From Adiantum capillus-veneris (taxonomy: Eukaryota > Streptophyta > Polypodiopsida > Polypodiales > Pteridaceae): DNA of 64,000 nucleotides. The stretch spans positions 87,140,087-87,204,086 of the forward strand of contig CM043966.1 in NCBI GenBank assembly GCA_014529385.2, read 5' to 3'. Position 1 is the stretch's first letter, and the number at the start of each line of letters is the position of its first letter. Of the stretch, positions 25,615-38,473 are shown in pieces. The translations under genes and the position numbers were made by a program. The notes below the pieces were generated by a model. The model was not told where the DNA came from and made no database searches. It worked only from the letters and a program-made list of their open reading frames with translations.

Positions 25615-26583
25615 CACTACAAAAACATTGAGTTTTTTTTTTTTAGTACTCACAATAGTGAGTTATAGATATATTAGATATCCAAAAAGAATTACATGGC
25701 CATGCTCAAGAGCCATGGCATCAGAGAGGCAAAACCACACCAACACCATACAGTTCATTGGTCAGTACAACAATACAACCATAGATGGTCAAACAAGGGC
25801 GGCTATCCTCGACACATAGATTGAACCTAAAAATTTCGAGGCCCATAGTCCCCTCACCGAGATGCTTTGTGAGGTGCCTCCAACGAGAAACCACTTCCAC
25901 CAATCATCCGTTGCCTCGATTAGCATTCCAAAAAATTTGAAGGAAGCATAGCAACTCCTCGAACCACAAATCCACCCAAGAACCGAACAACATGCAAGCT
26001 ATTCTTGGTGAGCCAAACACCAACCCAAGAGACAAACATTGTTGCGCCAGTCAGTGCCACCAAAAGAAGGGCGTTTGCCAATTGCCCCGCTCTTGTCGAT
26101 TGATGCAACTGAACCAGCACCTGAAATTGGCTGTCCAGCTTCCCCCCCAAGGAGGGGTGGGAGGGTAGCCTCTCCCAGGAAGCAAAAAATAAGGAGGAGG
26201 CACGGGGTATGTAAAACGAACAAGGGCGGAACTTCAAGAAACTCGCACCTGAAGTTTGCCTAGTCCCTCAGAATCTCATCCTTTCCCCTCCGCTATGAGA
26301 TGCCCAACTCGACATGACCCCCAGCCGCCTTGTTGCAGACTCACTTTGGAGGCCTCCGTTCATGCTCATCTCACAGGCCGTAGCTACAAAGCACATCCGC
26401 TCCTCACAGCCCTACCTTAGTATTAAAAAAGAAAAACATTTGAGTTTTTTAATTTTTTTAAGGGAGCCTCCTAAACCTACTCCCATTTTTTTAAAAAAGG
26501 GAGCCTCCTAAAGGATCTGCGCCGGCGCAGATCCTTTTAGGAGGCTCCCTTTTTCAAAAAAAAAACTCAATGTTTTTGTAATG
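25615..26583. mobile_element. Candidate foldback/MITE-like element or nested MITE pair
   Basis: The left end has CACTACAAAAACATTGAGTT followed by a T run (25615-25642). The right end has the inverted counterpart with CATTA instead of CACTA (26560-26583). Similarity extends weakly outward into flanking TTTTATT sequence. A third partial arm lies at about 26430-26476. A near-perfect palindrome sits close to the right end. The sequence between 25700 and 26400 has no transposase. The CACTA-like end is suggestive only; no clear 3-bp target duplication was seen. Confidence 0.45.
26491..26556. repeat. Near-perfect palindrome
   Basis: Arms of about 31 bp meet with no loop at GCGCC|GGCGC (centre 26523/26524). 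One arm contains GGGAGCCTCCTAAAGGATCT and the other its complement with one extra T. A third partial copy of the GGGAGCCTCCTAAA motif lies at 26462-26475. Confidence 0.93.
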
Positions 26584-26914
26584 TTAATAAAATGTGAAAG
26601 GGGAGTACCCATGTCTTTCAAGTGGGTATCTTAGCAGATACCGTTTGGAAAATGTAAATGAAAGGCAAAGGTGCATAAAAGACAAAGCGAAAGGGAAATA
26701 TCGTGGGCAAGCTACGAGCTGAAGACGACAAGTGGTGAATGCATTAGGTTGGAACAATGATGTTTTTTTTATATGCAGTCTGTCATGTGCTCGACATAGA
26801 GTCTGTTGCGGTAGTGAACCGGCTCAAGCCAATGATTACAATCTCGTTTTGACGTCTTCAGTTCGAAGAGCGGTGCTTTCATGGGCATTTTTGTCTCATG
26901 CAACTGAAGGAATA

Positions 26915-26998
26915 TGGTGATATTTTGTGTGAGTAGGTGCCAACAATTTTGGATTATGGTGAGATTTCGTGTGAGTAGGTGCCAACAATTTTGGATTC
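26915..26998 (+). repeat. 41-bp direct repeat, two units
   Basis: GTGTGAGTAGGTGCCAACAA followed by TTTTGGATT occurs near 26928 and again near 26968. Confidence 0.85.
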
Positions 26999-27300
26999 AA
27001 TTGTTTTGATGATGCTATTTGGAGAACTAAAGGGAAAGGACTAGAGTGGGGTAAAAAAGGGGGAGGAAGGCCCATAGAGGAGAGAGAAAAAGAGAGATTG
27101 TTTGGGGAACTTTTTTGTTCGCTTTGCTGGCAGTTAGTTCTTTTTTTGAGGCAAAAAATTTTCTTGCGTACGCAAGGAAGAAAGTTGGAGCGAGACGATG
27201 GATCCGATGCCAGAGAGGTAAGACAGTTTGGCAAATAGATGAGCGTAAGATGGGGGCTGAGAGGGAGTTAAGGAAATGGGATGCTACGGGGCCATCATTG

Positions 27301-27305
<5 letters not shown>

Positions 27306-27351
<46 letters not shown>

Positions 27352-27475
27352 GTCTCACTCGCCAGTAAGGAGTAGCAGGACCATGCCGAGCACAAGGAGC
27401 ACATATTGAACAAGGGATGAGAATACAAATTGAGTCCCTTGAGTTGTGGTGGGGATGTGTGGTAGATATTGCACA

Positions 27476-27512
<37 letters not shown>
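27306..27512. repeat. Two (CT)n microsatellites
   Basis: CT repeats at about 27306-27346 and 27478-27511, separated by unique sequence. Confidence 0.93.
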
Positions 27513-27522
<10 letters not shown>

Positions 27523-28133
27523 CGTCTTTGTGGGAATTGTCCGTTTGTTGGGTTATTAAAGCACTATTGATCGTAGCAGGGCCATTCAGCTAAGGCAGGG
27601 GACAAAGCCAGGTTGGGGAGGGCTTGATGCGGCAATAGACAGGTTGCACAAAGCATGAAAAAAAGGGGAGGTGATGGTTTTGCTCAGTGTGGCTTGCAAG
27701 GGCAAAGATAGAGGAAAAGACAAAGGGAAATGTGAGGTGGGGAGGGAGCACAGTTGTGCAGTGCCAGGCAAGAGCATGCCTCTAATGGCGACATGCGCAA
27801 GGAGTTCAATCTTTGATGCGTGTAAACTATGGTCTGTGCAATGGTGCTTTGCAAAACATGAAAATTGTGGTGGTGTCTCCTAGTACCATGGAGGGCATCC
27901 AAAAGGAGTACGTCTCTAGTTTTTCGCTTCGATATCATGTGTGTGTGTGTAATGGCACAAGCAGTGCCAGCATGTGGTAAATGAACGTAGATCAAGAGGA
28001 GCTGGACAAGGTGGGTGGGTCTGAGCATGGCAAGGTGGACGGCGAGGGACGAAGACGTAGGTGAAAAGGCATGGAGGGGGAGGAGTAGCTGCGTACAGGG
28101 GGGCACTCAAAAGGTTTTTTCTTTTTTTTATCT

Positions 28134-28278
28134 CCCTCAAAAGGTCTACATGTGCACGTTGACACACACCCTTTGAAGAAGATTTTTTTTTTAACTACAA
28201 AAGAAGGTCTACGTGCGCACGTCGACACACACCCTTTGAAGAAGATTCTTTTTATACTAAAGAAGAAGAAGAAGAAGA

Positions 28279-28333
<55 letters not shown>
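28134..28333. repeat. Tandem 70-bp repeat followed by (GA)n
   Basis: Two units carrying AAGGTCTACRTGYGCACGTY and ACACACCCTTTGAAGAAGAT (about 28140-28190 and 28205-28245) are followed by GAA repeats and a GA tract (28280-28333). Confidence 0.85.
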
Positions 28334-28337
<4 letters not shown>

Positions 28338-29200
28338 GGACTAGAAAAATACATTTTCCCTAACCGGTGTAAATAAGGACAAACTTGAATTTCTATCGAT
28401 TTTTAGGTTAAAATTTGAAGCTTTTGCCAGTAATTACACTAAAACTTGTGTAAATTTTCCTGGTTTTAATAAAGGCAAGCTCCTCCCCATTTTTTCTTTG
28501 AGAGCAATTGCCTACACCGCACCACATAGGACAAGATGGGCCCATGCCATATAAACATTCGCTCGGATTTTTGTTTGCTCGGATTTTGTCGCTCAATGTA
28601 TAGTAAGACTCAGTGCAAGCCATTCTCATGCTTTCATTGACAAATTCAAAACGCTATTAACAACAATCCTAGCAGTAATTGATTCTCCTTTTTTTAATTT
28701 TCTAAAAATTGTTAGCACATACTTATGCTTTCATCGGAAAATCCAAAACATTACTGCATGTTTAGCATGTGCTTCAAGTCTTCACCTGGGTTGTTCTACA
28801 TATTTTGTACCAATAGTTCTCCACCCAACCATAGAGGGAATGGTAAGGCATTAATTACAACATCAAGACTATACAGTGGTGGCTTGGCTATTCTCACTAG
28901 CCCGATCGTTCCCAAGATCACCTCCAAGGGCATCAGAACCCCCTAAACCCTGTCTTGTTAGAACTTTGCAACCAAACTGACAATGTGGTTGAGCGATCTC
29001 AAAGCCAATCCACCTGACTGGCCACATAGACTCCGAAGTGGCTACTATCTCTTGATTTCTGTTATCGCCACTATCATTTTCAAGCACATTTTTGAAGGTC
29101 AAACAACCAATGGGGAAGAAAACTTTCATCTCGATAAAATTCTTGCTTCCGACTTTTGTTGCAGACGACCGGCCCACTATATTTTGGATTGTGCTTCTTG
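28334..29200. other. Upstream region of kinase gene, no gene recognised
   Basis: A minus-strand frame at 28869-29255 (128 codons) has no domain I recognise. Sequence near 28620-28665 resembles 24240-24300 (CTCATGCTTTCAT and AAAACGCTA blocks), indicating a dispersed repeat. The kinase promoter should lie in or just after this interval, but no core element is clear enough to mark. Confidence 0.4.
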
Positions 29201-29324
29201 AGAAAGGGGCACTGAAGGTAGCTTTCATCAGCTTCTTGTCCAGAAGAAGCGCCACCTAACGCGAGACAGACACACAAACACGTGCACACAGTGATTAATG
29301 CAAATCGCTCATCAAACGCTTACG

Positions 29325-29441
29325 GGTATGTTTCTCTGTCGTTCTTCCTCCCTGTGTGCGCGAGCTCGTTTCTAGCGATCTTGTTTCATGGCTCGCCTTG
29401 TTCTTGTTATGATTGTCGGTTGTGCATGCATGTTGCGCAGG
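29325..29441 (+). other. Probable 5'-UTR intron of the PTI1-like gene
   Basis: A GGTATG donor at 29325/29326 and a TTGCGCAG acceptor ending at 29440 bracket about 115 bp upstream of the ATG at 29502. The pyrimidine-rich, T-rich interior fits an intron. RNA evidence would be needed to confirm it. Confidence 0.55.
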
Positions 29442-29501
29442 ATTAGGGTACCTCGGTGGTGTTTGTTATGATTGGAGCTCTTTGAGACAGCCAGCCGAGT
29501 G

Positions 29502-32500
29502 ATGGGAAACTGCTGCAGTGATGGGCGTCTTGACAGCAACAAAACTTCGGCCCTTCCAAGCTATGTCGCATCAAATGGTAGACCAGGTGTGTCTGCTTGT
29601 GAAAATTGCTCTCTTTAAACTTCAATGGATGAAAAGTTTCAAGCAAAGAAGCTTTTGAATGGTTAGTAGATTGTTTGGATTACTCCACTTCAAGCAAGGC
29701 ATGTTAGAGATTGCAGTTTGGCCTGCTGTTTTTCCGAATTGGAGTTAGGTTATAGTTAATTATTGGTATAGTTTCACAAGTAGTATGAAGGGTACAGAGT
29801 TTGCAGATGTAAGAAGGTCTTATAAGACGTGGCCTTCTCAAGAGCTTTGGAATGTGTTGGGCTGATAGATCAATGACATAAATTGCAGCACTAATTAAAT
29901 GGATTTGCTGTATCGACAATGAAATGATTTCACAAAAGGCTTTTGCACAATGCAGAGTCTAGGTATGGATCATTAGTGTAGAGAGGGAGACTTTTGGGTA
30001 CGCAGTGCTGTCGTGTATAGTGCAGGTTCTTGGCATTGTTACTTGCAAAATGGAAGTATGGAAGAACACTTTGACGATGATGGGGAAAGAATTTATCATG
30101 CAAAGCCTAACTGTGTTCTTTACATTTAGCATATTATGTGGAGGAGGCAATAAGTTTACTTGAAGTATATTGCTTTCATTTGGGATAAATTCAGTATTGA
30201 AATGCGCAACCACCATGTCGAGGTAGGCGTATGGCCTTATAATGCTGTTAACGTGACCTTGAATTCTGAGTCAGGTGCTGCTGCTGCCCACAAAGTCGAT
30301 GCAACATATAGCAATGCTCCCGCAAATACGGCACAACCCATTCAAGCTCCTTGTTTATCCATGGAGCAGTTGAAGGAAGCCACAGAGAACTTTGGGCCCA
30401 AAGCTTTGATTGGAGAGGGCTCATATGGCCGCGTGTACTATGCAACTCTTGATGGAAAGGCTGCAGCAATCAAGAAGCTTGACACTACTAATCAGCAAGA
30501 GTCAAATGAGGAGTTTCTATCTCAGGTAGGATGGCCTTGATTTATTCTCTCAGGGATGAGCCTATAGCTGGTTAAGAGAGGTTCAATATCCGATTCTCAA
30601 AATTGCAGGTATCCATGGTTTCAAGGTTAAAACATGACAATTTGGTCGAGTTTGTTGGCTACTGTGTTGATGGAAATTTGCGAATCCTAGCTTATGAATT
30701 TGCAACAATGGGTTCTCTTCATGATGTCCTTCATGGTAATGAGGGTGCTCAAGTTCTTGCACAGCTGTCAATTCAAAAATTGCTTTCTTGCAGCTAGCAA
30801 TTGTGTCTTTTTGTGCTGTAGGACGTAAAGGCGTTCAAGGTGCTCAGCCTGGGCCAGTCCTCGATTGGATGCAGAGGGTGAAAATAGCTGTTGGTGCTGC
30901 TAGAGGGTTGGAATATCTCCATGAGAAGGTGCAGCCACCTGTTATTCACCGTGACATTCGGTCAAGTAATGTCCTCCTTTTTGACGACTTTACAGCAAAA
31001 GTTGCAGATTTCAATCTTTCAAACCAAGCCCCAGATATGGCTGCTCGTTTGCACTCTACCCGAGTCCTGGGGACCTTTGGTTATCATGCTCCTGAGTATG
31101 CCCTGGGCCTTTCTGCTTTCATTTAGTTAATTGCTTGCATGTCTTGCAGCCATCCCTCTACCCCTATATTGCTTTAATTTATCTTAAATGGGTTCAATTT
31201 ATCTTAAATGAGTTCAATATATCTTAATGGATATCTTGCTTTTTTAGGTATGCAATGACTGGACAGCTCACCCAGAAAAGTGATGTGTATAGCTTTGGGG
31301 TTGTATTACTTGAATTGCTCACTGGAAGAAAGCCTGTGGACCACACCATGCCCCGTGGTCAACAAAGTCTGGTCACATGGGTAAGGGTTTCTCTAATTTG
31401 CCAATGTGCATTTGAATCCTTAATAGCCTTCTAACCATTGTGGCTTTGCTTATGTTAGGCGACTCCCCGACTGAGTGAAGACAAAGTGAAGCAGTGTGTA
31501 GATCCAAAGCTGAAGGGAGAGTATCCTATGAAGGGAGTTGCAAAGGTATGCCTTCCTGCTTGTATCTTGAAATTAATGTTGCCTGTGGCAGTTTGGTGCA
31601 GGCAAGTCGTTTTATTTTTTGACGGTGGATGTGAAGCTTGGAGTGTGCTAAAACTAGAATTGGTGTTAATTATTACTAAATGAGTGAGTTGCAACACACA
31701 TTTTTGGCTTTTCAAAAACAATCCTTAGTGAAGAAGAGAGTTAGGCGTAGGTTTGAATATTCGATCATTTCAATACTTATAGATCTAACTTTGCATGTGA
31801 AGCCTTGAAACCTTATTTGTTTCTTAGTTAAATGGGTCCCTTCATTTCATGACCTTACATGACTTCCTTTTGGCATGTTAAAAACTCTCTTAGAGGAGAA
31901 GCAAAGAAGCATACAAATTTTTGAATGCCTTTTTTTCAGTTTTTAAATGGATCCCTTCATTTAAGGGCCACATGATGTCTTTTCAACTTTTTGTTTTAGA
32001 ACACCGTTTTTTTAATTTGTAAATGGTCCCTAAATTTTAAGGACCCGATGTCTTCCTTTTCAACCTTTTGTTTTAAAATACCATCATGAGCCTCCTCCTT
32101 GTTCATCTTTATGTTTTAGAATGCCAACGTGAGTCTTCGCCTTGTTGGTTGTGGAGTTCTGTTCTCTATGATATGGAGGTTAGCTTTTGAATTAGTTTCT
32201 CTATTCTAGTTTGTAGGGGAATATCTAGGAGTAAAGTGTCAGTTCAACAACCATCTAAATTGTTGGCGTTTTAAAACAGGCCATAGTGAAGAAGGGAGAT
32301 AGGCAAACATCTAAATATTTTATTATGTTTTGTAGTTCCTGGATACCTACATTTGCATGTGAAACGTTTGGCTTTCATTTGTAAATGGGTCCCTTCATTT
32401 AAGATCTGCATACGACTTCCTTTTCAATACTTGGTTTTAGATTGCCAATGTGACCCTTATTCTGCTCATCTCTTTTGTCTTGAGTCATCTTTAAGTAACT

Positions 32501-33215
32501 GTTATTTTCAACCAATATTGCTAGCAAATAGAATAAATATTTAGTCTTACATCCTTACCTGCTTTGTGTTGTTTGTCTGGTTGTGTTTTGATTGTGCGTC
32601 CTGTACGAGTGTTTAGTTCCTCTCAAGTTCAGACTTTTTGAACCCTATATTATCTAAATGTTTGGGGATACCTTGGGGGTTTGGACTTTTATCTTATGCA
32701 CCTACTGGATGACTTGACCACTGTGATACAATTTCTCTTTGTATGCTCGTGTGTGTGTGTGAGCATATATAGTTCTCACTATTGGGCACTGACGATGTTA
32801 TTGGGGACGATGTAGTATTTAGTCAATACTATGCATGATGGAGCTGATGGTTACATTTTTCTTACGAGTCTATACCTCGCGCTTTCTTTTAGTAGTGAAT
32901 TTGGGCTTATCCTGGATTCATCTTGATATATAACTGTTATTGTTGACGACTTGACAAAGGAGGTGGTCGAGTTATCATGCTCTTTTCTTTAGTATGCTGA
33001 CTTGCTTGTGAATGTGCAATTGTTTTTTTATGTGGGGAAAGTTGACAACTTTGATGCATGACGACGTTTTCCCCGCCGTGCAGATGGCAGCAGTGGCAGC
33101 CCTTTGTGTGCAGTATGAAGCTGAGTTTCGCCCCAACATGAGTATCGTTGTGAAAGCGTTGCAACCGTTGCTGACTCTCAAACCAAATCCAATGCTAGTT
33201 GATCCGCAGACTTGA
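29502..33215 (+). CDS. PTI1-like: PTI1-like serine/threonine kinase (receptor-like cytoplasmic kinase), seven coding exons
   Basis: PTI1-like kinases are cytoplasmic or membrane-anchored Ser/Thr kinases acting below receptor kinases and OXI1/AGC kinases in defence and ROS signalling. Coding exons by GT-AG junctions: 29502-29577, 30275-30525, 30609-30735, 30822-31095, 31248-31380, 31459-31545, 33084-33215. These sum to 1080 nt (359 residues plus stop), the usual family length, with all phases consistent. The N-terminus MGNCCSDG has Cys for S-acylation (and Gly2). The glycine loop GEGSYGRV is at 72-79, catalytic Lys 92, HRD at 194-196 and [11 protein letters not shown] at 235-245. DFG is replaced by DFN (214-216), which is normal for PTI1 kinases. 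CCVQ-like SH-type domains are absent. The last intron (31546-33083) is long. No lesion is visible, so it is probably functional. Start chosen for the MGxCC motif. Confidence 0.95.
31715..32465 (+). repeat. Degenerate repeats inside the last intron of the PTI1-like gene
   Basis: Blocks with AAATGGGTCCCTTCATTT, followed by GACTTCCTTTT and TTGTTTTAGA-type sequence, occur near 31830, 31945, 32021 and 32382. The upstream flank (GAAGAAGRGAGWTAGGC) recurs at about 31728 and 32287. The 1.5-kb intron seems to have grown by local duplication. Confidence 0.75.
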
Positions 33216-33600
33216 CGTGGAAGTTCATCTCTTTGTTAAGTTTAAGGTCGTGGAGTGTCATGCTCATGTACCATTATTAGTCTTTAGGGACTGTAGAATT
33301 GCATACAGGGACCAGCCTTGAATTGCAAGGCGGGTTTCTTTGAGTGGATTCATATTCATAGGTCTCTTTTATATTTTTTTGGGGTCGAGGAGAGGTGGAC
33401 TGAGTGCATGTCGTGCTTGCAAGACATGTTTGTATACTTGTTATTCCTCATATGATGTATAGGCTGTTGTGTGCCACTTTCTTTTGTGGTGCTGGTTATT
33501 GTGACCTTGATTTGGTTAGTGTTTGTAATAGTAAAGGCTGGGAGGTGGTTATATTCTCTTTCATGTGCTATATGATAATGAGGAAAAAGTGCATCATTTG
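33216..33600 (+). other. Probable 3' UTR of the PTI1-like gene
   Basis: T-rich sequence directly downstream of the stop codon with no other gene. The polyadenylation site cannot be fixed by eye. Confidence 0.5.
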
Positions 33601-35085
33601 ACCCCTCTCGCACATGCAACATTTTTTGGCACATGGCGAACGAGTAACTCGAAAAGTTTTTTATTTCTCACATATACAAATCGTGGTGCCCTTTCTCGCC
33701 AACAATAGCTCGCTATTCTTTTTTAATCAAAGATGTCCTACCTAATCTTCACATGGCTATAAGGGGTCTTTGTAACTTTGTAATGATCATGTCAGTCATC
33801 CAATGATTTAAGAACTATTAACAAAAAGTGCTCCAACAGGGTTTCTTTTTGGCCTACATTAGGCTTTCGCAAAGCATAGAACTCTCTGAGAGTAGTTGTG
33901 GACTAATGATGGCAATTTTTTCTTCCTTGTTTTCAAAGAGGGGCTTACGTATATGTAAGCCGTTGTGAGAGAGTTGACATTTGCTTTCCTATTTTTATGA
34001 AGATGAACACTGAACAATGGGTCAATACATGCACTCTCTCATCCTCTAATGTAGGCCATTGTGACTTTTTCACCTTATTTTGTGCGTGTGCCAGTTGCAT
34101 TGTTGTCATAGCTTGCATGAATTTTTGAAGCGTTTGTTACTTAAAGATCATTGACGGTTAATTGTGTTGGTCGCCTTCATGCTATGTATGGATGCCAAAC
34201 GTTCATAAGGACACAACATTTACTGAAGGATTTCATACTAGCAATTGTTTTAGACATTGTCAATCTGTCAGGGTAAAGCACCTTGTACGAAACCTTGTTC
34301 CTTGGATTTGAACCAATATACAAAGTGATTGCAGAATTTTGGGGGTGGTTGAGTGTACTAGGATTTTGCAACCCCTTGTATCTTAAAAGACTTTAAGAAC
34401 TCATTAGCCTTCTTAGCATGTTTGAAGGTTGTGTGCACTAATCCCAATTTGGGTGGGACCTTTTTATTTGCAACTACAATTGTAGGTTAGTTTTATATTG
34501 AGCAACATTGCTAAAGTAAAACATACATATAAGGGTCATGATCTACTTTGCTTGGCCTCACGTAAAGGCATGGCACGACAATTTTTTTGGTGACGGACAT
34601 TGCCCGAGGAATTCATTATTTGTTGTCAGACCTCCGCACATAGAGATATGATATAGCTGAACACCCTTCTATGTGTATGCAAGCTCAAGGTCCAAATAAC
34701 TTGCACAACCCCTTGAGTCATCCATGGAGGACCGTGTAGTACACAAATCCGTAGAATGCATAATAGTAAAAAATAGAGACATGGACAATAAGTTGAGAGG
34801 GAAACCATGCTCATGAACATACCATGTACAATGTACCATGACCAAGCTAGAAGCATAATCCCAATCCGTGAGCAAGCCTTCACATGTCTTTATTATGACT
34901 CAAAAAATGAAACAAACATAATGATCTCATGTAAGCACATCCTATGTGTGAACAACAATCTCTCATTGTCAAGTCTTTAGATTTTCACGAAAAATGAGTA
35001 TGGAGGCCAAGGTGGAAGTTGGTTGAAGAAACCATGCCCATTGAGAGAGAAGCTAGCAAAAAACCCTAATGCAGTAGCAATATGG
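33601..35085. other. Intergenic, nothing recognised
   Basis: AT-rich sequence. I see no coding motif, structured RNA or strong repeat. Confidence 0.5.
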
Positions 35086-35089
35086 AAAG

Positions 35090-37000
35090 GCACAAAAGGA
35101 AACTTGTTGTTTTAACTGCAATGAGTTTGGGCACACCAAGGTTGAGTGTCCAAGAATAGTGTCAGAGGGGAATTAACAAATTCATACTATATAAAGCTTG
35201 CCACTTTGTTCCACAGCTCAAGGAGGTAACCATGGAAAAATGTGATAGCTCTCACGTCTCAGATGTAACACAATCTATGTGACAGCTTCCCATGGTGGGA
35301 CACCCCATGAACTAGTTAGGTTGTTTGGCACCATTTCTGGTCATAGAGTCACATTTCTCATTGATTGTAGGGAAACACACTTTTTGGACTACTCATTAGT
35401 CAAAAAATTGAAATGGCGAGACTCCTAGTGATCATGAGTACACCAACGAATAGCTACGACAAAAAAATGTGGAAAATTATTGTTTTATAAGTGCTACTGC
35501 CATGTAGGAGCATCAAGTTAGTCTTGAATTCCACCATCATTGGGATAAACATAAACCTAGGTAGAGAGTGGTTGTTTAGCCTAAGTCCCTCCTTATCATC
35601 ACTATTTACACAATTAAGTACCAAGAAAAAGTCATTATACTGCAGGATGTATTGTCCCTACAATCCCACTAATTTCCTCGATTGACTATGTAATACGTTC
35701 AATAGAGGCGATGTTCATAAGGTACATGTTTGTTATCACATCTCTAATCAAGTTTTTCATATAAAACTTCTTTACATAATATTTTACAAAGGGTAAAAAT
35801 CAACAAAACCCACTTTTTGAGAACCCTTTTTGGTTTGCACGTGAATTAAACAAGAAACAATTCAAGGAAAGAGAGAGAAAGTATGAAACTACTTTTAAGA
35901 CTTGTTTCATGAATTTTGGGATGTGTTTTCTGATGATTTGCTAAATTGTTTGCCACTATCTCGTGAGTTGGACCATAGTATTGAGGTGCTACCACGGTCT
36001 GTGCAAAGAAGCAAGCCCACTTATCATTTGAGCCACTCCAAAAGCACAAAAAAGGTGGTAAAATTTTCCCACCAAGGATGACTCCAATTTTAATGTCGTA
36101 TTGAAGGCTCCACCAAACCCTCAACTAGCTATGTGGTGAACAAAGTTGATGGCCATCCTCAACTTCAGGTTGTTGCACATGCACATGTTGTGGTAAGTCA
36201 ATTGTTAATTTTTTGCATTGTTCTAATAGAAGTAATGTTAGTATATGGTAAGCCTAGGAGGTCCCAAAAAAGGCCAAGAATGTGAGTTTCATCATGAGAA
36301 ATTAATAAAGGAGCCTTGATTGTACATGGCTATCATCCGTAAACTCCTAGATATGGTAGGAGAATTATCTTCAACTAACAAGTAGTTTTGTGAAAGCACT
36401 CGACTAATCAGGTCCACCCATCCGTAGGCATAGTTCCGATTGGATACTAGTCTCCCACTAATTACTAACACACTCTTTTACATACCTCTTGAATGTGAGA
36501 AAAAAGGCATCACTTATAGATCCTAAGAATGTTGAGACTTAAGTCTAGTTGTAATATGGTTTTTTTTCCCATCATAACCTTTCAATTATCAACTTGTCTT
36601 GTGGTGTAGGACCCTCACATCCATGACCGTCAAAGGTATAGGCCTCCCTCATTTTTGTTGCTCATACTATTGCTTCTTTGAATTGGAGGAATGTGTCATC
36701 AATGGAGCCTAAGAACAAAAGAGGGCATAAATATCAAAATTTCCCCAGCCGCCAAGCTCTGGGGGCCTTACATGGACATTCAAAATTCACTATTCGGGCC
36801 ACATTATATATATCAAGGGAATATGGATTGACCTTGAGAAAATTGGGCCATATTATATAAACCAAGGGAATATGGATTGACCATGAGAAAGTTGACACTA
36901 TTCTCAGATGGCCAGCATCAAAAAAATGTGAAGAATTGTGGATTTTTCTTACCATGCAAGATTTTTATTGCCCCCTTGGACTGACGAGTTGAGGTCAAAG
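35090..37000 (+). pseudogene. Decayed gypsy Gag-Pol remnant
   Basis: A CCHC knuckle (CFNCNEFGHTKVEC, 35108-35149) is followed by a retroviral-protease-like segment (HRVTFLIDCRETHF, about 35337-35385). Much later comes a gypsy RT/RNase H connection segment (KVDTILRWPASKKCEELWIFLTM, about 36885-36960). Stops and frameshifts are frequent and no LTR is evident. It is an old Ty3/gypsy fragment. Confidence 0.65.
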
Positions 37001-38097
37001 TTAAACAATAATAGTTGAGGAAAGTCCCAATAGAAACTTTGTGAACAACTCAGAGTGGCAATTGCTTTGGTGCCAGTTTTTGAGTATTGTAGACGCAATG
37101 AGCCATTCATCCTAGACATAGTGGTGTTAAAGTTTAGGCATCTCAAGTGAACTACCCAATGTGATCCCACTTCAGGCCTCTTCTTTGGCACCCACACCCA
37201 CTTCGTCTTAGGTGGTTGAAATTTCTTCCCTTGTTTGGGTTGTGGAAATGGTTTTGGTTATTTGCATGTACTCTACTTGTTGTTTTGTTCCTTGGGCACC
37301 CAAATCTGATTAGGGTTTGCTTGTAGTTGAGTCTTTGGTAACTAATATTTCTTTGTTCCTTGCATGCTTCAGCTATGAGGATACATCTTGTGCTGCATAG
37401 CTAACATAGGTGTTGTGCTTGGACATTATCTTGTTGACTTTGAAGCCCATAAATCTGCTTTCCATTCCTCTTTACTATAAGGAAATGGTACTTTTCACTG
37501 TCCACCTTTGATTGTCAGTTCTACAACTTTTGTGTCCAATTTTGGATAGCTTGTATATCCTCATCCAATGGAACTCTGCGTACCATATTTGCATTCATGT
37601 GTTTGTCCGAAATGTAGATAAACTTGTGTGGGTAGGAAAATTCGTGCACAAAGATATTCAGGTCGATCACTCCCAAGGTTGGAGTAAACTCTTTATGGCA
37701 CACCTTCACTTTACCTTTGCAATACTCCAAAGGTTGTGTTATTGCCTTTTTATAAGTTGAATAACTTATTGCGTTTATTATAGAACATGTATCCGCTGAT
37801 GATCTTTCAAGGTCACTGTTATGCTGATGTCAAGTCTGTCCAGTCATTCATCATCCATCTCTATTTCTTCCTCTGCTAAGGCCTGAGCAAAATGTAGAAC
37901 TTGAACTTGAAGCATGTTGATCGGAAGGACTTTTGGAACTTGTCACATTGCGGCTTTTCTCTTTATAACTCAAATACAAGCTTCCTCCAGAGCTTCTTCA
38001 ATGATCTATTGTCTCTTGATCTTGCATTCTTTTACTGCATGCATTCTTTCTAAGAGATCATGTTAGTGACATGTTATACTTTCACAAACAACATCCA

Positions 38098-38331
38098 CTA
38101 ACTCCTATTTTCTATTATTTCTCCATCTAATGTGGTGAGTTTAATCGCCCCATTTGGTGAAATTCTCTTGATCACAAATGGACCGTGTCCCTTTTTCTTG
38201 AACTTAGGGATGTGTTGTTTCAAGGAATAGACCAATACAAGATCCTCTTGTTTGAAGATTTTTGTCATGAGGTGTTCATGCATTTGCATGTGCAGTATCA
38301 GGCATGTGAGTGTTATGCAATTCTTTTTCAT
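38098..38331 (-). pseudogene. Gypsy integrase C-terminal fragment
   Basis: A frame containing FKQEDLVLVYSLK and KFKKKGHGPFVIKRISPNGAIKL, which matches the GPF/Y module at the end of gypsy integrases. It lies downstream on the same strand of the Gag-protease fragment at 38474-39049, so the two are probably ends of one element with the middle deleted. Confidence 0.7.
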
Positions 38332-38473
38332 CGCAATCGTATATGCGCCTGCACTATAGCTTCTTCAAGTGTCTTGGAGTCCTGGGTTTGAACGTGCTTC
38401 TTAAGCTCTAGTTCCAACCCACAAATTAACCCATGCACTTATTGACTGGTTTCAATACCCTCTAGGTTGAGAA

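Noticed and set aside
25690-25720. ATGGCATCAGAGAGG as a tRNA-Met primer-binding site of another LTR element
   Set aside because: Imperfect match and no convincing LTR or gag alongside.
28869-29255. 128-codon minus frame just upstream of the kinase gene, as a possible divergent gene
   Set aside because: No recognisable domain, and it overlaps the probable promoter and 5' UTR of the kinase gene.
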